From NCBI GenBank assembly GCA_030037185.1, contig JASHRR010000550.1, positions 1-7,449 on the forward strand: DNA of 7,449 nucleotides. The letters are read 5' to 3'. Position 1 is the stretch's first letter; the number at the start of each line of letters is the position of its first letter. Below the pieces are notes generated by a model. The model was not told the origin of the DNA. It ran no database searches and worked only from the letters and a program-made list of their open reading frames with translations. This DNA comes from Xanthobacteraceae bacterium. GTDB taxonomy: Bacteria; Pseudomonadota; Alphaproteobacteria; Rhizobiales; Xanthobacteraceae. Position numbers and translations under genes: made by a program. Below, in pieces: positions 1 to 5,751 of this stretch.

Positions 1-225
1 GCAAATTGCGCGGATGCGATCTCGTTGCATTGCGCGTCGATGATGTGGTGCCTCAGGGCTACGCAATCGACTGCGCCAACGCCCGCCAGAGGAAAACCGC
101 GGCCGGTGCCGTTCGAAGTGACCGAGCAGACGCGGCACTCCGCGCGCCTGGTGGAGTGGTGGGTTGCCAGCGTCGGTCTTGACGCAAGGAAGCGCCACGC
201 AGGCGATGCGATGACCCGCGCGTAA
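1..225 (+). pseudogene. Left relic of a tyrosine recombinase/integrase (partial, frameshifted)
   Basis: From base 3 one frame reads KLRGCDLVALRVDDV followed by PQGYAIDCANARQRKT. This matches the arginine-I box region of a short tyrosine-recombinase family that I recognise from rhizobial accessory DNA. A 2-base deletion near 98-102, judged against the second copy in this window, shifts the frame. The reading then continues in the next frame as FEVTEQTRHS. About 100 bases are missing there, and the text resumes as ARLVEWWVASVGLD before decaying at about 221-225. The start lies outside the window. The DNA aligns closely, inverted, with 2606-2728 and about 2430-2505. Neither the HxxR box nor the catalytic tyrosine is present, so it cannot be active. 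The ATG at base 25 that opens a 66-codon ORF is a by-product of the frameshift, not a gene start. The family assignment rests on remembered family sequences, with no search run. Confidence 0.75.
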
Positions 226-515
226 ACTTCGCGATCTCGACGCGCCAACAGCTCGGCCTCGATCAGCTCGGCATTCAGGGGTGATAGCAGGGACACACGA
301 GGTCGATGCTCGCCTGCGCCAAGCTGGCGGCGCCGCAATCCCGTCGGGCGACGGCCGCCACAACCGCCTCATTCAGAACCGCGACTCCGGCTTCGGAACG
401 ATATGCGTCAAGCGGGGTTTTCGTGGCGGAAGTTGGATGTCTCTCATCGCGCGGCTCATTCCAGCAGCCGATGTGCCCGAGGGTCAGGATTGAGGCCCTA
501 AGCGGAGGTGACCTC
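226..515. other. Leader region upstream of the SDR gene, no recognised gene
   Basis: This stretch of about 290 bases lies between the integrase relic and the SDR start. The plus-strand SDR frame stays open back to an ATG at 306. That extension has no family resemblance, and a near-perfect Shine-Dalgarno at 504-511 marks 516 as the start. On the minus strand a frame stays open from about 518 down to 275, about 80 codons (it includes VAVLNEAVVAAVARRD), and could be the remains of a gene. I do not recognise it, and its only ATG near the end comes from the complement of the SDR start region. A GGAAC box at 395-399 with GGTT 16 bases downstream is one base away from an EcfG-type promoter, which I consider too weak to call. 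Confidence 0.3.
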
Positions 516-1259
516 ATGGCGCGCGTCGCGGTGATCACTGGAGCCAGTCGGGGCGTCGGTGCGGCTGTTGCGTTGGGTCTGGCCAAACACGGGTACCGGG
601 TGGTGGTCAACGTTCGCTCCAGTACACCCCAGGCCGAGGAGGTGGTCGCGACCATTGCCGCGGCAGGTGGAGAGGCCATGGCGATTAAAGCCGACGTCAC
701 CGTACCTAACGACGTCACTGCCATGGTCGATGAAATCAATCGGCGGTGGGGTGGGATCGACGTGCTCGTACACAGCGTGTCGACGCCGTTTGCCGTCACC
801 TCGTTCACCAAGCTGAGCTGGGAGCAGCTCGGCAGCAAGCTGGACAGTGAGCTGCGTGCCGCCTTCCTGACGACGAAGGCCGTTGTGCCGGGAATGGTCT
901 CTCGTGGCCACGGGCGGCTGATCTATCTGAGTACCGGGCTGTCGCGTCATCCGCGTGATGGGATGATCACGCTGGGTACCGCTAAGGCGGCTCTGGACCA
1001 GTTCGTGCGCTACGTCGCTTTGGAGCTCGCACCGCACGGGATCACCGCCAACCTCGTCGCACCATCCACCGTAGAGGGGGCCAGGGCGACCGAGCTGGTC
1101 ACGGCCGAGCGGATGCACAAACTCGCCGCAGCCAATCCGATGCGACGGCTCGTCCGTCCCGACGAGGTGGCCGAGACAGTGGCGTTCTTGGCAAGTGAGG
1201 GGTCGAGTTTCACCACCGGCCAATATCTTGCGGTGAACGGGGGCCTTGAAATGAAGTGA
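516..1259 (+). CDS. SDR-fold protein lacking the catalytic tyrosine
   Basis: This 247-residue protein has the length and layout of a classical short-chain dehydrogenase/reductase. Its Rossmann dinucleotide motif TGASRGVG is at residues 8-15. An acidic pair of the D-V type is at 60-61, and the C-terminal GQYLAVNGG block at 235-243 is typical of the family. The active site is not normal. Around K157 the sequence is MITLGTAKAALD, so leucine 153 sits where YxxxK enzymes have tyrosine and methionine 150 where the FabI/FabL Yx6K tyrosine would be. The tetrad asparagine position reads glutamate (E112), the NNAG motif is replaced by HSVS (86-89), and S139/T140 fill the serine position. The start at 516 is set by GGAGGTGA at 504-511. 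The next gene begins 45 bases after the stop, so the two are probably co-transcribed. It may be a binding or regulatory SDR, or an enzyme with different chemistry. The substrate is unknown. Confidence 0.85.
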   Translation: MARVAVITGASRGVGAAVALGLAKHGYRVVVNVRSSTPQAEEVVATIAAAGGEAMAIKADVTVPNDVTAMVDEINRRWGGIDVLVHSVSTPFAVTSFTKLSWEQLGSKLDSELRAAFLTTKAVVPGMVSRGHGRLIYLSTGLSRHPRDGMITLGTAKAALDQFVRYVALELAPHGITANLVAPSTVEGARATELVTAERMHKLAAANPMRRLVRPDEVAETVAFLASEGSSFTTGQYLAVNGGLEMK

Positions 1260-1304
1260 ACACAAGGAGCACGCGCGCAACGCCCGAATTGGAGTTGTTT
1301 TGCA

Positions 1305-2186
1305 ATGCACACGATTGATCTGACCTATGTCGGGCGCGGTATCCACGAAGAACTGATCGCGTATGTGGCCGATCAGGAGGGATATTTCGAGGATGAAGGT
1401 GTCCACGTCGCCCTCCGCGACGGAACCAGGTGGAAGACTGAACGCCTTCGTGCCGGCGCGACCATCGGCCTGGGCCGAGCCTTATTGTCGCGGCTCACCG
1501 ACGGCATCCAATGGAGTGTGCTCTCCGTCAGCACCCATCGTCCGCTGTTTTGGTTCCTTGGGGGTGGCAAGGTGAGATCGATGGACGATCTTCGAGGGTG
1601 CCGACTGGCGATCCACGAAGCCCATACCGCCCCCGGGTGTTTCGCACGGATCGTGCTGCGCAAGCACGGTCTGGACCCCGATCGCGACTTGGAATGCGTG
1701 GCGCGGGCCCCTGGTGATTACCAGATGGATCTGCGACACCTTCGCGATGGCTCGATCGATGCGGCCTACGTGGGCAGTACGTTAGCGCCCGAAGAGGTCG
1801 CCGACGAGGAGGGCTTTTCGGTTCTGTCCTGGGTCGGCGACCACTTCCAGATCCCCACGGTAGGAATCGCCGTGGACCCCACCCACATCCCGCTCGACGA
1901 CCCCGCGCTACAGGCGCTGGTGCGGGCCAACCGGCGAGCCCTCCAGACGGTGGTCGAACAACCCCGTTTGGCGGTCGACTACATCGCCTCGTTCCTGGGC
2001 CGGCTGACCATCGAGGAAGCGCGGCAGTACTACGAGCGCTACGTCGGGCCGTATTTCACTACCGGCGGTCGGGTGGACCTCAACGTCGCCCAGCGCGCGG
2101 TCGCCGCGGTCGCCACCGAACTCGGCATCCCCGCGACGAGCGTCGCTGCGGCAACCGTTGACCAGATGTACCTGCCGGCCCTGTAA
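1305..2186 (+). CDS. SsuA/NMT1-THI5-like binding-protein-fold protein without signal peptide
   Basis: The 293-residue product follows the pattern of the NMT1/SsuA substrate-binding family. YVADQEGYFEDEGVHVAL at 20-37 corresponds to the N-terminal 'A-x-x-x-GYF-x-x-EGL-V' signature. RSMDDLRGCRLAIHE at 91-105 is the 'DLkGk' strand, followed by the RKHGLDPDRDL segment. RDGSIDAAYVG at 147-157 is the 'GxxDA' hinge strand. The N-terminus (MHTIDLTYVG) begins directly with the first fold strand. It has no hydrophobic signal sequence or lipobox, and no ATG, GTG or TTG lies in frame between the preceding SDR stop at 1257-1259 and this ATG. GGAG at 1291-1294 is a plausible ribosome binding site. No permease or ATPase genes are nearby. 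The fold is also used by cytosolic enzymes such as THI5, MqnA/MqnD and 4,5-dihydroxyphthalate decarboxylase, so an enzymatic role paired with the SDR is possible. The CCCFC motif of THI5 is absent. Ligand and reaction cannot be read from sequence. Confidence 0.8.
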   Translation: MHTIDLTYVGRGIHEELIAYVADQEGYFEDEGVHVALRDGTRWKTERLRAGATIGLGRALLSRLTDGIQWSVLSVSTHRPLFWFLGGGKVRSMDDLRGCRLAIHEAHTAPGCFARIVLRKHGLDPDRDLECVARAPGDYQMDLRHLRDGSIDAAYVGSTLAPEEVADEEGFSVLSWVGDHFQIPTVGIAVDPTHIPLDDPALQALVRANRRALQTVVEQPRLAVDYIASFLGRLTIEEARQYYERYVGPYFTTGGRVDLNVAQRAVAAVATELGIPATSVAAATVDQMYLPAL

Positions 2187-2234
2187 TCGAGCAACCTCAA
2201 CCAAGACGACGAAGACTTGATCCGAAGGGGCGAC

Positions 2235-2294
2235 ATGTCCGTGCCGCCCGAGAAGGTAACGGGCAGAGCACGGCAGCTGTGCGGACGCGCTTGA
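2235..2294 (+). pseudogene. Possible 5' stub of a truncated third cassette gene
   Basis: An ATG at 2235, preceded by AAGGGG at 2225-2230 with a 4-base gap, opens a frame of only 19 codons (MSVPPEKVTGRARQL and a few more). It stops at 2292-2294, just inside the sequence that reads as the integrase tail in another frame. It starts 48 bases after the binding-protein gene, in the same direction. The simplest reading is that a third operon gene was cut off by the rearrangement that joined the cassette to the integrase tail at about 2280. A chance ORF is also quite possible at this length. The downstream partner cannot be identified. Confidence 0.25.
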
Positions 2295-2316
2295 GATCGC
2301 CGAGAAAATTGACGTC
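2284..2316 (+). pseudogene. Integrase C-terminal tail, same strand as the left relic
   Basis: In the frame starting at GAC 2284, eleven codons read DALEIAEKIDV. As I remember the family, it ends with a segment of the type 'YLGIEVDDALxIAEQ-x-(D/E)(V/I/L)', so this fits the last residues of the integrase whose N-proximal half lies at 1-225. The frame then runs into the inverted second copy without the expected stop, since CGA stands where TGA is expected. The match is short and based on recall. Its position between the cassette and the second copy, and its orientation matching the left relic, support it. Confidence 0.5.
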
Positions 2317-2880
2317 CGAAGTGCCGGCTCGGCCTCAACGCCGAGGACCGTGCTTCGATCCGCGTGTGGCCAGCAACAGCTGGACCGCTCGCAAGTTCCC
2401 GGTGCGCCGGTAGATCACCGTCGACTTCGTCCGGCGCATCGCATGCGCAGCGAACTTCCTTGGATCAAGTCCGACGCCGGCAACCCACCGCTCCACCAGG
2501 CGCGCGTACTGCCGGCGTCGTCAGAGATTGATCGGAGCGGCTCGGCGCGGAAACAGAACCTGCCCCGGCTTGCGACCGCTGCTGCGCAAATACGCGTCGA
2601 GCGACTGCCGCGTCTGCTCGGTCACTTCGAACCGTACCGGCCGACCGGTTTTCCTCTGGCGGACGTTGGCGCGGTCGATTGCGTAGCCGTGAGGCGCCCG
2701 CATCATCGACGCGCAATGCGACGAGATCAGGCCAAGTACACGCAGCTCAAGGTGCAACTTGGCCCGAAGGACCCGACATGCCCCGGGTCGCAGTGGCGGC
2801 CTTGGCCCGATTATCTTTCCCTTGTTCCATGACCGTAAGTGACCTGTGCTCGCCGATGATAGAGGGCTGGGGTCGTTCAT
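2317..2880 (-). pseudogene. Second tyrosine recombinase/integrase copy, degenerate
   Basis: Read on the minus strand, an ATG at 2880 is preceded by an AGGAG ribosome binding site about 8 bases upstream. It opens MNDPSPLSSASTGHLRSWNKGKIIG and continues with RPPLRPG, the usual N-terminus of this short integrase family. After AKLHLE the segment that should carry the arginine-I box (about 14 codons, LFNLAIDSKLRGC-like) is deleted, with a frame change. The middle is well kept (HGYAIDRANVRQRKTGRPVR, then FEVTEQTRQSLDAYL and GRKPGQVLFPRR), followed by a stop at 2521-2523. In another frame further on, RRRQYARLVERWV and HAMRRTKSTVIYRRTGNLRA show the box-II H-x-x-R region. The GHTRIE and LGVEA segments appear only across further single-base losses. 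Similarity ends at about 2317, where it meets the plus-strand tail. It cannot encode an active recombinase. An ATG-started plus-strand ORF across 2350-2832 is antisense shadow. Confidence 0.85.
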
Positions 2881-3118
2881 GAGAGTGATCTCCTCGTTTG
2901 CGAGACCACCCAGATTGCGGTGATGACAGTCCAAACCGGTGAGTTCGGGTCAGCTAACAGGCGGCTTCTGTCGAAGAATCCTTAGCAGGCGGGACGAACC
3001 ATGTCGGTACATGACCCATCTCTGCCATTCGACGATCGATTTTCCGTGATGCGCAACAGCGCTCTCACGCAATGGCGTGGTAATGTGGATCGCTGGCAGC
3101 CGCAGGTTCGGCTTCGCC

Positions 3119-3146
3119 GGAGATCGTTATACGGCGGTCGATCTCC
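3119..3146. repeat. Inverted repeat, 8-bp arms
   Basis: GGAGATCG at 3119-3126 is the exact reverse complement of CGATCTCC at 3139-3146, with 12 bases between. No T-run follows, so it is not a convincing terminator. It overlaps the end of the doubtful 3001-3150 ORF. An operator-like site or chance are both possible. Confidence 0.4.
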
Positions 3147-3182
3147 TTGAAGCCGGCCTTGGCTTTCTGAGGGTCGAGTTGC

Positions 3183-3201
3183 CTAAGCTAAGTTAAGTTA
3201 G
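3183..3201. repeat. Short tandem pentamer repeat placing stops in three frames
   Basis: The bases read CTAAG, CTAAG, TTAAG, TTAG in succession, an imperfect tandem of a five-base unit that is AT-rich within a GC-rich setting. Because five is not a multiple of three, the three TAA triplets at 3184, 3189 and 3194 fall in all three plus-strand frames. It lies about 160 bases upstream of the candidate kinase promoter. Confidence 0.5.
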
Positions 3202-3360
3202 CGAAATTGCAGTCGAGCTGGCAGGCAAGCCTAAGTACGAGAAGGTCGGCGTGCTTCTCGGCGAGTTGCTCATGGCCTTGTTCTGGCACCCGACACGAGC
3301 GATCGGTTTCAGCGTCGCTCCGGCGGTGACCGTCCTGCTTCTGCTCCACCTCTCAAAGGC

Positions 3361-3385
3361 GGAAATTCTGCCCAATAGTCGCGTT
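3361..3385 (+). promoter_or_regulatory. Candidate EcfG-type general stress promoter for the HWE kinase
   Basis: GGAAA at 3361-3365 and CGTT at 3382-3385 are separated by exactly 16 bases. The alphaproteobacterial EcfG consensus is GGAAC-N16/17-CGTT, so one base differs. Transcription would begin near 3392, giving a leader of about 30 bases to the ATG at 3424. HWE kinases include known inputs to the PhyR-NepR-EcfG stress pathway, which makes the placement attractive. The motif is short and inexact, so chance occurrence is a real alternative. Confidence 0.3.
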
Positions 3386-3423
3386 ATCCTCCTCGCAGGC
3401 CTTTGATCGAAGGCGAGGTGACC

Positions 3424-5751
3424 ATGTCGCCACCAGAAGACAAGCGCGTGCCTATCGATATCAGCGAGCGCCGGCGCGCTGAGGAAGCGCTGCGGCGGAA
3501 CAGCGAGCGGCAAACCATGCTGCTCGAGGTCACGTCGGACCTGATCCGCGCCTCCGAGCCGGGCGAACTCGGCCGCATGACATTCGAGCACATCAGCTCA
3601 GCCCTCGGCGCCGTTGTCTGCACCAACTTCCGCCTTGATCCCGCAACGCAGCAGCTCCAGTTGGTGTTCGCACGCGGAATTCCACCGGAATATTTGGAGG
3701 GGGTCCGCTCCCTCGAACTCGGCCAAGAGTATTGCGGGACTGCTGCGGCAACCTGTCAACCGCTTGTGGCCGACAACCAGCGCATCGCCTCCGATCCGAG
3801 TGGCGGCCTCGTGCGCGAACTCGGTGTTACGGCCTATGTTTGCTACCCACTCAAGGCGTCCGACGGTCGCCTGCTCGGTACGTTTGCGATTGCCTCGACG
3901 GTACGAGAGGGCTTCACCGATGACGAAGTCGCCTGGCTCGGCACCATAACGAATTTCCTCGCCCAAGCTTGGGAGCGGTTCGAGGCGGAGCAGGGTTTAC
4001 GTGCCAGCGAGGAACGTCTGCGCCTGTCGCAGGAGGCGGCTGGCCTAGGTCATTGGGACCTCGACTTCGTTAGCGGTACGCTCGTGTGGTCGGAGCAAAT
4101 GGGCAAGCTGCTCGGGGTCGAACCGGAAGCGCCTGCATCCAGGGCGCTGCTGCTCTCCCTCCTACACGCCGACGACCGTCCACGGTTCGAGGAGCACCTG
4201 GCACGCACCACCCGTCCCGACGATCAGGATCGCCACCTTGAGTTCCGCATAGTGATGCGGAATGGCACCGTGCGCTGGTTGGAGAATCAGAGCCGGATGC
4301 AAAGGGATCGGGCAGGGGTAGCGGTCCGGGCCGTCGGGGTCATGCGGGATATCACCAGACGCAAGGATGCCGAGGAAGCGCAGGCGCGGCTTGCTGCCAT
4401 CGTCACATCGTGCGGCGATGCGATTGTCAGTGAGACGCTCGACGGTATGGTAACGAGTTGGAATGAAGCTGCCGAGCGCATGTTCGGCTACTCGGCTGCC
4501 GAGATGATTGGGCAGTCGATCCGGCGTTTAATTCCAGCTGGCCGGCAGCAAGAGCAGGACATGATGCTCGCCCGACTCGTTCGCAACGAGTGCATCGTGC
4601 ACCTCGAGACAGTGAGCCTCGCGAAGGATGGACGAACCTTCGATACGTCCATCACCGTCTCGCCCGTGCGGAATGCCGAAGGCCATATCATCGGTGCCTC
4701 GAAAATCATCCGCGACATCAGCGAGGGCAAACAGGTTGAGCAGTCACTGCAGGCGAGCAAAGATCGTCTGCAGTTTGCCCTCGACGCGGCTCTGCTCGGG
4801 TGGTGGCAGTACGATCCGATCCGCCGCGTGGTCTCGGGGGATACGCGGTTTAAGGAAGTTTTCGATGTCACAGCTGACGAGACATCGATCGAGGAGATCA
4901 TGAAGCGGGTGCATCCGGACCATGTGCAAATGGGCTGGGCAGCCCTCGAGGCGGCGCTCGATCCCGTCGATCCGAAGCGCTCCGCGACCGAGTTCCGACT
5001 CCGCCGGAGGGACGGCGACGTCCACTGGGTGGAGGTGTATGGGCTTGCCTATTTCGAGGGCGCCGGGCATGAGCGACGCGCGGTCAGCATGGTTGGTACC
5101 GCTCAGGACATTACAGAGCGCAAGTGGCGCGAGGAAGAGCGCAAGGAGCGCGCCGAACGGGAGCACGTGCTTATGCGCGAAATCAATCATCGCGCCAAGA
5201 ATATGCTCAGCCTCGTGCACGCAATTGCCCGCCAGACCGCAGCTCGTGATCCTCCAGACTTTATCGGGCGCTTCACCGAGCGCATCCAGGCGCTCGCTGC
5301 CAATCAGGACCTGCTGATCCGGAATGAATGGCACGGAGTAGATGTCAAGGACCTGGTGCGCGCTCAGCTCGCGCACTTCGCGGACCTGGCGGGGTCTAGG
5401 ATCGCTGCGCGCGGCCCCAAGCTGCGTCTGAACGCAGCTGCCGCCCAAGCGATTGGTCTCGCAATGCACGAGCTTGCGACCAATGCCGGTAAATATGGGG
5501 CGCTCTCGATGGATAGGGGTCATGTCAATGTTTATTGGTGGACCGACGGCGACATTCTGACTATGGGCTGGACCGAGTGCGGCGGGCCACCCGTGTCACC
5601 GCCGGAGCGACGTGGCTTCGGCAGCGTCGTTACGCAGGAGATGGTCGAGCACAGCGTCGATGGTAACGTCCACCTCGATTATGCGCCCTCTGGCCTAACC
5701 TGGCGCTTGACCTGCCCAGCAGCGAGTGCGCTGGAGCACCCGCGAGCCTGA
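3424..5751 (+). CDS. HWE-family sensor histidine kinase (GAF-PAS-PAS-PAS-HWE)
   Basis: This 775-residue kinase has no membrane segment or signal peptide, so it probably senses cytoplasmic signals. A GAF domain occupies about 35-185. Three PAS/PAC units follow at about 195-315, 322-438 and 445-565, each ending in a DIT/DIS-type PAC tail. The middle PAS is the most canonical (IVSETLDGMVTSWNEAAERM, FGYS). The dimerisation/phosphoacceptor helix is REINHRAKNMLSLVHA with H589. The N box HELATNAGKYG (682-692) carries the HWE histidine, then W716-x-E718 and the glycine motif RGFGS (730-734). All hallmark residues are present. It lacks receiver and DNA-binding domains, so it must phosphorylate a separate regulator, not seen here. 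ATG 3424 has GAGG 6 bases upstream. A TTG at 3403 in the same frame is less likely, because it overlaps the upstream stop and sits close to the possible transcription start. Residues 10-24 (PIDISERRRAEEALR) look like the end of a PAC domain, suggesting loss of an N-terminal PAS. Confidence 0.93.
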   Translation: MSPPEDKRVPIDISERRRAEEALRRNSERQTMLLEVTSDLIRASEPGELGRMTFEHISSALGAVVCTNFRLDPATQQLQLVFARGIPPEYLEGVRSLELGQEYCGTAAATCQPLVADNQRIASDPSGGLVRELGVTAYVCYPLKASDGRLLGTFAIASTVREGFTDDEVAWLGTITNFLAQAWERFEAEQGLRASEERLRLSQEAAGLGHWDLDFVSGTLVWSEQMGKLLGVEPEAPASRALLLSLLHADDRPRFEEHLARTTRPDDQDRHLEFRIVMRNGTVRWLENQSRMQRDRAGVAVRAVGVMRDITRRKDAEEAQARLAAIVTSCGDAIVSETLDGMVTSWNEAAERMFGYSAAEMIGQSIRRLIPAGRQQEQDMMLARLVRNECIVHLETVSLAKDGRTFDTSITVSPVRNAEGHIIGASKIIRDISEGKQVEQSLQASKDRLQFALDAALLGWWQYDPIRRVVSGDTRFKEVFDVTADETSIEEIMKRVHPDHVQMGWAALEAALDPVDPKRSATEFRLRRRDGDVHWVEVYGLAYFEGAGHERRAVSMVGTAQDITERKWREEERKERAEREHVLMREINHRAKNMLSLVHAIARQTAARDPPDFIGRFTERIQALAANQDLLIRNEWHGVDVKDLVRAQLAHFADLAGSRIAARGPKLRLNAAAAQAIGLAMHELATNAGKYGALSMDRGHVNVYWWTDGDILTMGWTECGGPPVSPPERRGFGSVVTQEMVEHSVDGNVHLDYAPSGLTWRLTCPAASALEHPRA

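Larger units (their letters stand above)
226..2283. other. Two-gene cassette lying inside a broken integrase
   Basis: This block separates the left integrase relic (to about 225) from what looks like the tail of the same gene on the same strand (2284-2316). About 35 codons of the integrase are missing between the two parts, so the block replaced sequence rather than cleanly splitting the gene. It holds a leader, an SDR-fold gene, a binding-protein-fold gene and possibly the first codons of a third gene. No terminal inverted repeats, target duplication or transposase were seen at its edges, so how it arrived is unknown. Rearrangement around an old integration site is as likely as mobile-element insertion. 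The boundaries are inferred from where the integrase similarity stops and resumes, and could be off by tens of bases. Confidence 0.5.
2881..3402. other. Intergenic stretch without a recognised gene
   Basis: Apart from the ribosome binding site of the minus-strand integrase copy at its left edge, I recognise no gene here. A 49-codon ORF runs 3001-3150 (MSVHDPSLPFDDRFSV...) with no convincing ribosome binding site and no family resemblance. Another plus frame is open from 3197 to a TGA at 3404-3406. Its possible starts are GTG 3251 and ATG 3272, and its hydrophobic run (FSVAPAVTVLLLLHL) could form one membrane segment. Its stop overlaps the region just before the kinase gene. Either could be a small gene or decayed sequence. 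The stretch also carries an inverted repeat, a pentamer repeat and a candidate promoter, listed separately. Confidence 0.4.

Noticed and set aside
25..225. 66-codon ORF as a gene in its own right
   Set aside because: Its first third is an out-of-frame reading of integrase DNA and its remainder is integrase after a frameshift.
395..419. GGAAC-N16-GGTT as an EcfG promoter for the SDR operon
   Set aside because: It has one mismatch in the short -10 box and lies about 100 bases from the start, with no support from the cassette's apparent function.
306..515. 70-codon N-terminal extension of the SDR from the ATG at 306
   Set aside because: The extension has no family resemblance, and GGAGGTGA at 504-511 fixes the start at 516, where the Rossmann fold begins.
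498..1406. Long minus-strand ORF of 302 codons
   Set aside because: It is antisense to the SDR, whose family motifs are unmistakable on the plus strand; this is a GC-rich shadow.
2350..2832. Plus-strand ORF of 160 codons
   Set aside because: It is antisense to the degenerate integrase copy, whose text is recognisable on the minus strand.
3403..3423. TTG start for the kinase
   Set aside because: The ATG at 3424 has the better ribosome binding site; the TTG lies at the upstream ORF's stop and close to the candidate transcription start.
3529..3985. Kinase GAF domain as a bilin-binding photosensor
   Set aside because: No PHY domain follows and no chromophore-cysteine context was recognised; the PAS units also lack the LOV cysteine motif.
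4744..5523. Minus-strand ORF of 259 codons
   Set aside because: It lies fully within the kinase gene, opposite PAS and HWE motifs, and has no domain signature.
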